A stretch of 64,000 nt of DNA from Oxytricha trifallax (Eukaryota; Ciliophora; Spirotrichea; Sporadotrichida; Oxytrichidae), in NCBI GenBank assembly GCA_000711775.1, contig ARYC01002742.1, positions 1 through 64,000 on the forward strand, read 5' to 3'. Shown here piece after piece: positions 48,979-59,224 of the stretch. The notes beneath the pieces were generated by a model. That model worked only from the letters and a program-made list of their open reading frames with translations, was not told where the DNA came from and made no database searches. Numbering within the stretch: the stretch's first letter is position 1; every line of letters begins with the position of its first letter. The position numbers were made by a program, and so were the translations under genes.

Positions 48979-49434
48979 ATGGTAAAGCAATTTTACATGC
49001 GTTATTATTATTATTTATCTCTTTGACGTGCAATCTTTTATGCATACGAATCCAACTACTGTAGTACACCCCCAGTCAGCAATAATTCACCATCTGGTTT
49101 TGATGAGGTATTGGGAGTATATAAATTCAATTATCTTGAGGAATTCATGATTGGCACTATTGATTAGCAAACTCAACTTTGCCCAAATTTCAAGGTTGAG
49201 GAATATAAGGTTTAGTGTTATATATTTCTAAACCTACATTTTTATTCATACATTTATTATTTAAAAAATTTAATAGAGGGCTAAATTTAGCTTAGCTAAT
49301 TCTATTTTTCTACAAGGTATAATTATCTTTTTTTGTTTAATCGAATTCGTGTTAATTTTTCTTGTCAAATTTAAAGTATCTTCATTTAATTGAGTCAAAA
49401 CCTTGTGAAAAAGTGAATATTTGAAGGCAAATGG
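48979..49434 (+). pseudogene. Cys-containing hypothetical protein, one internal TGA
   Basis: ATG 48979 starts MVKQFYMRYYYYLSL, TGA at 49024, then AIFYAYESNYCSTPPVSNNS, PSGFDEVLGVYKFNYLEEF and MIGTIDQQTQLCPNFKVEEY. It may be a secreted or surface protein, with the hydrophobic start as signal; that is inference. After about 49212 (AAGGTTTAG) composition becomes AT-driven, so the exon may end there. Confidence 0.45.
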
Positions 49435-50103
49435 ATTCTGCTCGAATCTCTATAAATAACTTAAAAAATTGTAGACCTAGAGACAGATAAGTTTATTGGT
49501 AGGAAGGACACAAAAAGCATTTTTATTTTATGACCACTTCATATAAAGTAGACTCAGAAATTATTTTTACATTACTAGAACTTGAGTATGAGCGTAGTAA
49601 TATATTGGCTAAAGAAGCTGTAGTCTCTATCTAACTGTTGCCGATTTCCTTCTAATTTTAGGAATGAATTCCACTAAATTGAAGCTAGGGTGCCTTAAAG
49701 ATTTAAGGTTAGCGCATTCAAACTTTCCTTGAGCTTTTATAGTTTAAATACTAAAAAGTTTTATTGCACTCCAATAATGGTTCAAGGTTAATATTCTTTC
49801 TCCATCATCAGCACTTTCGTCCACTATAAAAATTTCAATTTTAATATGATTTTTATTGTATAAAACTGAGAAGTTCTTATGCTTTGGGAGTTCTAGTTGA
49901 TGAATGCTTTAGAAGCTGTTAAAAGAAAACTTTGTGTCGCTTTTTATCTTTGAAACTCTTTCACAATACCAAGTGTTTTTTAGCTAAAAAATTTAATCCT
50001 TTTTATTTTAAATCTCTCAATATTTTAATTTATTGTATGCAACAAGCCAATTTTAGTTTACCTAATACTTATGAAATTACAAGTATTTATTGATTCTTGA
50101 TAG

Positions 50104-50409
50104 GAGAACATTTCTTATGGGCCATTCAAATGCAGCGATGCCTTTCTGTTACCGTGATATGCTGATTAGTGAAATTGTGAGGTTTCCGACTAAAAGCAAA
50201 ATCATACATTAGATTGTTTTTTTCTTGAAGAACCATTTGTAAGGAATCAGTTTTAAAGTTAGCAAACGCTAGATATTGAACTAATTATGTGGGTTTAATT
50301 TCGTGCTTCAGCTCTTATCGCGCTGTTAAGTAAATTTAAGACATCACTGCTTCCATTAGCAAGAATTATTAATATTATTAAAGTTTGCTAAATTATTAAT
50401 CAAGCATGA
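50104..50409 (+). pseudogene. Coding fragment with two TGAs
   Basis: The frame reads ENISYGPFKCSDAFLLP, TGA (50155), YADQ, TGA (50170), NCEVSDQKQNHTLDCFFLEE and PFVRNQF. The Cys spacing resembles the piece at 48979, so both may belong to one Cys-rich surface-type protein. An overlapping frame from ATG 50117 is open for 155 codons and cannot be excluded. Confidence 0.35.
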
Positions 50410-50504
50410 AATAAGTTTTGGCGCTGGAATGATTTATGAAACTAATGATATATTAAAATTTAGTAATTAAAGTCAGTTAAAATTTAATAATAAATAACAT
50501 TTAT

Positions 50505-50715
50505 TTAATTGTATTTTATTTTACTTAAAACAAGCTTCTTTTCCCAAAATATATATATATATATACTTTTATAAAACATTTTGATCTTCCCTCGACGTCC
50601 AAAGTAACTGATATTTTTGGCTGTCTTGGAGCAAACATCAAAATTTCGATGAAGAATGAGCTTGGAGTCTGGATCTCTCGAAACCAGTACTTGCATACCG
50701 AACCCGTTTACTCAT
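50505..50715 (-). CDS. Hypothetical exon, minus strand
   Basis: The minus frame reads VNGFGMQVLVSRDPDSKLIL and HRNFDVCSKTAKNISYFGRR, then runs into an (AT)n tract at 50548-50565. The first half has protein-like composition and about 43% GC. No family recognised. Confidence 0.35.
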
Positions 50716-50929
50716 AAATATCCATAGGTACTTCTAGAGTAGTATAAAGATTTACACTAAATACGAAGAACATAATAATTACTTTAAATAATTCTTAGTT
50801 TTCTCCTTTAAATATTCTCAAGTAAAACATGTTTTCGTTTTGCTCACCATCATACTTAATAATTACATTAAAAAAAAACCTCTTTCTCTTATTTATCAAA
50901 TTATTTTTGAAATTATGATTAAGTTTAGT

Positions 50930-52470
50930 AAATATGAGACCAGAGAATAGAATTCACAAAATTGTCGAATTAATAATAGAGGGGGCCAAGAATAAATAAA
51001 TATATCAGAAAGGTGGGAGGGAAATGAAGAAAATTCGTTTTATAATGAATTCTATAAATAAGTTTACAAATTATTTTGTACAATACATATCACCCACAAT
51101 CATTTCAGCAGAAATCAAGCTTTGTTGATAAATTAGTAGCTTTATAAGCATATTCTTAACTTTATATCTACAATCATTGGAGTAATTGAGGATATTCTTC
51201 GATTGGCATAAATTAATTACAAACTTCGCATGATTATTTATTAATAATAATTATAATTATAATAATAATAATAAATTCTTTTTGCCGTTCTGTAAATACT
51301 ACTAATGATAACTAAGTTAGCTTCATTTTTTTGTTCATAATACAGTTGATGATGACCAATTAGCATCAATCCTTAAAACATATTAAATTTAAGATAACTC
51401 CTTCTTGTCATTAGCATATTTGACGAAATAGAATTATGGCTATAATTAGACTCAATTTATATAGTGTATTTGATAGTAACAATTCATCAGTACTTAAGTT
51501 AATATTATTAAATGTAATTTAGGGTATTATAATGTTCTTGAGAGTTATTTATACTTGACTTGTTGATCTTTATGTGAGTTTTTTTGTTTCAATGCATAAG
51601 ATAAAACAGATTGAATAAATCCCATGTCATTAATATTTTTTTAATTATAGGGTTAATAATTTTAGCATACATATTAAATTAAATATATTCTTGCATTAAA
51701 TTGAAAATGCTTTATATAAAATGCAAACATATTTAATTCTCATATTTAGATTAGCATATTCTTGGAGCTAACTGTTTTAACATGATTCTTTTGTTTTATA
51801 ATTATGAAATATATGATAAATGTTATATGAATGAAGTTAATTTGTAAATTTAATGCTGAAGTAAACTCTTTAAGTTCTCTATTTTTCCAATTCAGTAATC
51901 ATTTATGTGTCATATGTAATATTAACTATATAATTGCTTATTTTTTATGAATGCTTAAATCCCTATAAGCAAAAGAATTCAAATAGCATCTATATCAATA
52001 AATAATAATGCAAAAGAATTCAGCGCATTAATGGAATATTATTTCAAGAAATAGCAAACAATTCTCAGCATTCTCAAGATATCCACTGATGAAGGGCTTT
52101 TCATTAGATTCACTTCAATCAAGAAACTAGTTAAGACTTAAAATCTCTAATTAAACTCAATATAAAGCTAGCATATAGTAAAAATCTGTTAGGATTCCCA
52201 TGCTTTTCATTAAAATATAACACTACTAATAGGAAATGAAGTTAGTTACAGGAACGATCAGTGTGACAAAAATCAAACAATTCATTACTTCTATAATAAA
52301 CAAAAAGAGATGTAAGTGTAACTCCTAATCTGGTAAAAAAAGAGAAAGAAATGCTTGGATTATGTGGAAATTTAGTGAAAAAGCTCAAAAGACATGGCAA
52401 AGTTTGAATTAAATGAAGAAGAAAAATTAAGTAAATCAATTTTATATTTAATGAGATCAGAACTGATTAA
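50930..52470. other. AT-rich stretch, no feature recognised
   Basis: No supported protein frame. A minus-strand frame at 52242-52439 is Leu/Phe-rich by composition only. Confidence 0.45.
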
Positions 52471-52855
52471 GAGATAGATATTGCTAAATTACATTTGAAA
52501 TGGAAATTTTATAGGAATGCAATAAAACATTTGAAATTAATAATTATAACTGGCACTAAATTGTAAACATTTTAATTATTTGAATTAGTAACTTTTAGTT
52601 TTAATCATAATTATAATAATCATTCATGACCATCGTACAAATTGTACACTAAACTAATTTAGATATTATTTTTTTTTATATTTGGCCGTACTTTAAGAAT
52701 CGTACAAATTCTACAGCAAACTAATTTAAAAGATAGTTTTTTTAAAATTACAATTGTACAGTATGAGATTAGTAGTACGAAGTGATATTATTAATATTTA
52801 AAAATCATAGAAAATTACTTAATCACCCTTAATGCATAAATGCGTTTAATCGTCT

Positions 52856-54232
52856 TCATTTCTTGGGTTTCTTGTCATTCTCTTCCACAAATGTGTCATT
52901 TACGACTGTCTCCTCATCTTGCATCAAGTCTCCGTCTCCATCTTCAATCAATCGTTGCCGGAAGTAAATTGCCAGACCGACCTCGCTGAAAGGGAACTTC
53001 TCATCTCCTCTCTGCATTTCGCCTGTGAACTCGGCCTTGAGCATTCTTGTCTCAAAAAACTTTCAGTCAAGATCATTCATTTGTTCAAACGGAAGCTGGT
53101 TTGATATCGCTATCACTTGGCACTTCTCAAACCTTACCACAGGGGTTTTGTATTTGAGATTTACTGGATACCCCTCACCTTCAAAGAATCACTTTAAGTC
53201 ATCAATCTTTTCAGAATCGTAAAATATATCTCGCTTGATCTCGTCCATAATAACCAGCTAAGGCTCTGATTGGGAATTGCAGGTATCTAAGCAAAACGAG
53301 CGATTCAGTATTCTTAAGTCTTCTGTGATAAAGATCTTTCTCAAGTATTTCGCGAGGGTCGTCTTGCCTGTATTGGGCTCACCATAGAGCCATACAACAT
53401 TCACTTTATCTGGGCATTTTCTGAAAATCACTTTGTACAGCTTGTCAGCTGCATCGTAGTACTTCAAGTCTTGCAGGGACTTTTCATCTAGCTGTTTTAA
53501 ATGCGAAGAATAAGTGTCGGATCTTTGAAGAAAGCCAACAAGAGATTCGAGCTTGGTCTATTTTGGGGCAGGTTTAGACATAATCTTTGATTCTAAGGCT
53601 TGGTAAGTGGAGAGGGTCTTGTAATTCTCAACTATTTTACCACAAATTTCAGAGTCATCCTGATACTTCTCGTACATGCCAGCAACTGAATTGATCTATT
53701 GGGTTCTGAATAGCTACTTAAATGTACCAGCAACCTAGTCTTGTGACGATGAACTGGTTCTAGCAGATGACTACTTGCGATCTGAATTTCTAGCCTAGAC
53801 TTTTGCGTAATCAACGAATGTCTGGAAATTTTCTGCATCCCCGCACTAAAGCTAAAGTTTTGATACATTTGCAAATAGCTTTCTTATTTTAACTTTGCCG
53901 ACTACCTAGTATTAGATCTGTAGTTTGGTTAATGTCTTAAACCCCAGGTAATCAGACTTGCTAAAGTAATTCTTGGTAAGTCCAGTCCCATCTTGTTTCA
54001 AGTGAATAGTAATGTACTATTTAGCCTCCTCTTCCCCCTCTGTCGATTAAATCAGGAGTGCATGGCTAAATCTTGTTGATGCACCAGACATAGCCTCTAC
54101 TACCTTAGTATATATCTCCTTTTCGTTATCAGTGTTGATCTGAAGCACAAATATATGGCGCTCATTGTAATTAGCAACAGCCTTTTGGCCTTGTTTCTCC
54201 ATTGAAAAGTAAAAATGATATCCAGTCTTCAA
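52856..54232 (-). pseudogene. Rep-like protein A with SF3-type helicase domain
   Basis: 459 codons in one frame (TAA/TAG = Gln), with internal TGAs at 53189-53191 and 53063-53065. The C-terminal half is a helicase: VVWLYGEPNTGKTTLAKYL (Walker A, 53357-53383), PQLVIMDEIK (Walker B, 53240-53257) and CQVIAISNQLP (motif C, 53096-53116), in the order found in Rep proteins of CRESS-DNA replicons. The N-terminal 250 residues align with element B but lack a clear HUH motif; YITIHLKQDG and DYAKVQARN are the nearest matches to motifs 2 and 3. The C-terminus is acidic then basic. The 5' end is cut by a fold-back element. Confidence 0.8.
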
Positions 54233-54250
54233 GGCAAGAGATTTAGCTAA

Positions 54251-54787
54251 AATAGATTATTTTGGGTGAAATTATTTAGTAAATCAACTTTGTACATTTC
54301 TTTTTAATTATATTAATTTATTTATATTTTTAGGTACTCTACCGCATTTAAGCTGTTTTGCGGTAGAGTACCTTAATTATATTAATTATTAAAATATTTA
54401 ATTTTAAATGCAATGCATAAATATGAAATGTAGTTTTAATAAAAAGTAATATAGAAATGAATTTTAAATAAAAGTGAGGAGTAATTTTAAATTGTAGCTA
54501 TATCAAGCAACAAGACTTAACAAAATGAGATTTCATATCTTTTTAATTTTAATAATTATAATTTATAAAAATAAACTTAATTTCTATATTACTTTTTATT
54601 AAAACTACATTTCATATTTATGCATTGCATTTAAAATTAAAAATTTTAATAATTAATATAATTAAGGTACTCTACCGCAAAACAGCTTAAATGCGGTAGA
54701 GTACCTAAAAATATAAATAAATTAATATAATTAAAAAGAAATGTACAAAGTTGATTTACTAAATAATTTCACCCAAAATAATCTATT
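54251..54787. mobile_element. Fold-back element interrupting Rep gene A
   Basis: Arms of about 220 bp (54251-54470 and 54575-54787) are near-perfect complements. TTAGCTAA lies at both borders (54243-54250 and 54788-54795) and may be an 8-bp target duplication, though it is itself a palindrome. Each arm carries an inner 40-bp hairpin, GGTACTCTACCGC and complement (54332-54373 and 54664-54706). No coding capacity. The insertion separates the start of the Rep gene from its body. Confidence 0.9.
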
Positions 54788-55348
54788 TTAGCTAATTTTA
54801 TGAAGAGAGATCCTTCCACTCTTTTCAATATCCATTTCAATAATTTATTAAATATTAATAATATCACTTCCTACTACTAATCTCATACTGTACAATTGTA
54901 ATTTTAAAAAAAAACTATCTTTTAAATTAGTTTACTGTACCATTTGTACGATTCTTAAAGTACGCCGTATGTATAATAAAAAAAACTTTATCTCAAATCA
55001 GTTTACTGTACAATTTTTACGATTTGGTCATAAATAATTATTATAATTATAATTAAAACTAAAAGTGTACTAATTCAAATTAAGATTAAAAGGTTTACAA
55101 ATTAGTGCCAGTTATAATTATTAATTTCAAATGTTTTATTGCATTCCTATAAAATTTCCATTTCAAATGTAATTTAGCAATAATATCTGTTAAAGAATGT
55201 CAGCAGAATATTACTAATACATTAAACTTAGAGAAAGAATTTTTAATACTGCTAAGATTAGATTATATGTGCCTAATGAATATATACCAGCAAATTTTTG
55301 TATTCGATATGATAGTAAAAATTGTCAATTCCAATTAAAGTTGTATTA

Positions 55349-55618
55349 TTAAATTAGAAAGTTATAAGGATTGGATGAACCAAAGGAATCCGAGGGTGGA
55401 GACTTTCTAATAGAGTTTTCCACTACACTAAGGCCTGCTGAGGGTAGGGAGGGGGTTGCTGGGTTCACCGCAATAGGGGCCAGTCGGTGGGACTCAATCT
55501 GTTTGATCCTAAACTCCTGGAGTTGTCTGCACTCTAAGGATTTCACTGCATTAGATGTCCTACCTGGCGTGAGTTCAGCTTCATAGGTAATAGGGAGCAG
55601 GATGAAGGTGGTGCTCAA
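55349..55618 (-). CDS. GC-rich hypothetical exon
   Basis: The minus frame reads ITYEAELTPGRTSNAVKSLE, CRQLQEFRIKQIESHRLAP, AVNPATPSLPSAGLSVVEN and IRKSPPSDSFGSSNP to TAA. GC is about 48%, far above neighbours, and the block continues GC-rich to about 55930 without a clear frame. The plus-strand frame over the same bases is also open but less natural. No family recognised. Confidence 0.38.
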   Translation of the reverse strand: MSTTFILLPITYEAELTPGRTSNAVKSLECRQLQEFRIKQIESHRLAPIAVNPATPSLPSAGLSVVENSIRKSPPSDSFGSSNPYNFLI

Positions 55619-55619
55619 C

Positions 55620-56910
55620 CTTCAAAACTGAGACGATGAGAACCATAGAAGCCAACGATAATGATTTTCCTCCCTCGCCAGGTCGGGTTAATGAGGATAT
55701 CACAGCGAAATGACAGAGACATCTATGTCAGAAGCGGTGGAACTTGTTAAGAGTTTTCTCCAGACTCCCCTTTATTTGTTTACAGGAAGCAGATCTCTGC
55801 GTGCTCTTCGGGAGATACTCCTAGTCAATAGCTAGGCTCTTATCTCGTATGCATCTCGGTACGGGGAGAAGTATTTTTTGGAGTTTTTCTAGTTCACGAC
55901 TCGCCACGTCATCTCACTTCAGATATGTCTACGTACGACTAAAATTGATGGTTTGATTTTAGTATTAAACTGTGAATTGATAAATATATGATTTTGGGTA
56001 TATCTCTTTTATCAATTAGTGTTGTAAAGGATTACAATAATATAACAGATTAATATGATTCATAATAATGATAAGTATACTTTAATTGTAATGATAAACG
56101 AAATAGTCTTTTGAGACATAGTAGTGGGCAGGCATAATTGAGGAGGTAATGGTCAGAGTAGCTTATTTTTATATAAATAATTAAAGCCAATTTCTTAAAA
56201 AAATAAAATCATTAAAATTTGAGATCGTTTCAGCACAAAATATCTTTTTTTATATAAATAAAAAGATAAACCTTTGTTTCCACAAACATAAAGTCGCTGT
56301 CCTTATTTATATTTATATTTTAATATATTGAAAGTTCTATTGATATCTTAATTAACTTGTTTCTATCAACTCTATTGATTTATATATCGCAACATACTCA
56401 ATTTAGTATAGATGATATTTTATTTATATATATAAATATAAATATATATGAACAATTCTTAAATAATTATAAACTTATTAACTTACACATGACTTAATAA
56501 ACTTAGCATTAAATGCTTATTAGGGATAAAACAATTGCAAGTCATTAATAAGATCAATATATTTAGTAGATTTCATTATAATTTAAATTTTTATCACAAA
56601 TTTAAATTTAACATATAACTGTTTAATACTAAAATCAAAACATCAATCTTAGTCTTGACATATCTGACTGAGTCGATTTGTCAATCTGTGACGTATTTCG
56701 TCGTGAAGACAAAAAACTCCGAAAAACCACTTCGCTACTCATTCCACTTCACTCTAAGCCGAGATACATCCGAAGTAAGAGCACCTATTGTTAGTGCATT
56801 TCTGTACTAACGGTGGGGAGTACTTCCTGCAGAGCTCTCCATTTAAAAAATCTAAAAATACAGAAAATCCTAAAATTTAAATGATAAATTAAAGACAAAA
56901 TATAAAATTA
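55620..56910. other. GC-rich tail then AT-rich spacer
   Basis: 55620-55930 and 56670-56830 are GC-richer but show no frame I support; the rest is AT-rich. Confidence 0.4.
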
Positions 56911-56912
56911 AT

Positions 56913-57602
56913 GGTCGGGGTCTAAGTTGGTGGCAAAAAAACTTCAAAACCTAAGTCGGTGGCAACATTAAATTTTCAAAATTAACCAAAATCCTAAGTC
57001 GGTGGCATAAATAAAAAATATTTTTTTTCTCCAATTTGGAATCAATAAGTAAATTAATAAATATGAAAATTTATCAAATATAGTTAATCAACCTCCATAA
57101 AACAACTTAGCAATTTGAAAGACACTGTTTCACATATAAAATAAATTAGAATTTCAAAATAATTTGTAACCCTTTATCAAATATTTTGCCATTAAAAATA
57201 TAAATATAATAAAGATATGATCACATTGACAAATAATGAAATTTTGAATAAAGTAAAATTTAATTATTTTTTAGAATTATCGTCAATGTGATCATATCTT
57301 TATTATATTTATATTTTTAATGGCAAAATATTTGATAAAGGGTTACAAATTATTTTGAAATTCTAATTTATTTTATATGTGAAACAGTGTCTTTCAAATT
57401 GCTAAGTTGTTTTATGGAGGTTGATTAACTATATTTGATAAATTTTCATATTTATTAATTTACTTATTGATTCCAAATTGGAGAAAAAAAATATTTTTTA
57501 TTTATGCCACCGACTTAGGATTTTGGTTAATTTTGAAAATTTAATGTTGCCACCGACTTAGGTTTTGAAGTTTTTTTGCCACCAACTTAGACCTTCCCCA
57601 CC
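56913..57602. mobile_element. 690-bp near-perfect palindromic TIR element
   Basis: Almost the whole element is an inverted repeat with arms of about 320 bp and a short AT loop near 57235-57285. The ends carry three CTAAGT(C/T)GGTGGC motifs on each side. AAATTAAT flanks both ends (56905-56912 and 57603-57610), an exact 8-bp target duplication. End motif and duplication size link it to 38723-39631. No coding capacity. Confidence 0.92.
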
Positions 57603-57609
57603 AAATTAA

Positions 57610-59220
57610 TGAATGAGTAAAAATTAATAACATGAAATTACTAATTACAAATATAGAGAGAATAAATACTAATAGTCTAATGCATGAAATTATATAAAAA
57701 TTTAAGCTTTGATGATGGCCTTAGTATCTCTAAGAGTACTCATCTGGTGATGTCTCACAGTGTCAGGTTTGAAAGAGGAAGTTATTAATGATATTTTTTT
57801 ATTTTTAAATATAATAAAATTAGAAATACAGGTATGACACTATTATTGTAATTTCATCAACCAAGATATCTTTTTTATAACTATATTTCTATACATTTTG
57901 AACTTGAAATTAAATTGATATACATCAGACATTGCTTTTTACTCTTTTAATATACCAATATATCATTATATACAGACTTTAAGTTAATATTGACATTATT
58001 AAATTTAATTGATTAATATATTTATACTTATTTACTATATTTCTATAGTTTATTAGTGAATAAAGCTATTAACACTTTCGTGTTATTATATTAATGTTTT
58101 ATAGTAGTCAAAATTTCACTCTCATGAATGAACTCATAAAAAAAAATAAAAAGTTATTGATGCTATTATGAAAATACTGTAATAAACTTTGAAAATAGAG
58201 GATTATTTACAGTCTCTTTGAGTCCTAAAGGAATACTTCAAAAATAATCATTAAAGTCAAATGATAATTTAATAATTATCAGTAATTATCCATTTTCTTT
58301 TACTAATGTGTTAAGCTTCGCTAATATCTTCTATTTAAAAAAATATTAAAATTCTTAATTAACAGGACATTTATACTTCATAAAACAAGATAATATTATA
58401 GAAATGTGTGTATAATTTTCATTGAAATAAATTAAATCATCTACTCAATTAAAGCATAATTAAGCCAGCATTTTTTGTCAATATATAACACATGATGAGA
58501 CATTAACTGATATTTTGATATACTTAATTTATCTATTTATTTCATAAACTAAATTATAATTAACTGTAGCAATATTAATTAAATATTGGAAAGATTTCTT
58601 GGCAAATTTAAATAAAAACCCCATCATCTGTATGATACCATTTAGTCTTTTCATTATTGGAACTATTTCTAACTTTAAAAATTTGGACACAAGTCTAAAA
58701 TACAATATTTGTGGAATTGGCAAAAATGTGAGTATCTACGAAGGATAAATATAATAATTATACTTTAAAAGATAAGTTTTCTTATGCTTTTAGCTTTAAA
58801 TGTTTACATAATCACTATATATGTCACTGTGATGATTAAAGTATCAATAAAAACTCAATTAATAAACATACTGTGAGATCATAAGATGATTCAAAGCATA
58901 AAAATTAAATTAATGATAATAATGATACAAATTAGATATGGTAACTTTGATTGATTATTAGTAATACCCTTTGTGTATTCTTTTATTATATTAAAAACAT
59001 ATTACAGATACACCAGTTATAGCTATTGCTAGCAATAGCACTTATAACATTAATAACAGATTGGTTCATAACTAACACAATTTAGCAATTAAAATTAATA
59101 GGATCAAGCAATCACAACAAATATTCTTTAAATAATTTAAATTCATCATATTTTTAACTGTATTTAGATTGAGTTTTCATCACTATTTATTAAATATTAT
59201 TTAATAATTTATATTGATTT
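57610..59220. other. AT-rich stretch, no feature recognised
   Basis: A 64-codon minus-strand frame at 58529-58723 is not distinguishable from chance. Confidence 0.45.
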
Positions 59221-59224
59221 ATTC

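Larger units (their letters stand above)
52477..55188 (-). mobile_element. Rep element A: TIR-flanked Rep-like transposon
   Basis: Terminal inverted repeats of about 330 bp (52477-52805 and 54850-55188) flank a single minus-strand gene for a Rep-like protein (52856-54232). Inside each TIR a unit of roughly 60-70 bp is repeated: AATCGTACAAATTGTAC-type palindromes followed by TAAACTAATTTA; these look like iterons, the binding sites of replication initiators. A 0.54 kb fold-back element (54251-54787) is inserted between the gene's 5' end and the right TIR. No target duplication is clear outside the TIRs. A second, related element is at 59225-61166. Confidence 0.85.

Noticed and set aside
41379-50600. 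Maverick/Polinton (Tlr-like) large element
   Set aside because: I looked for polymerase B, integrase, packaging ATPase and protease motifs and found none in the readable frames.
55371-55586. Plus-strand 71-codon frame in the 55.4 kb GC-rich block
   Set aside because: The minus frame over the same bases has more natural composition; kept only the minus call, at low confidence.
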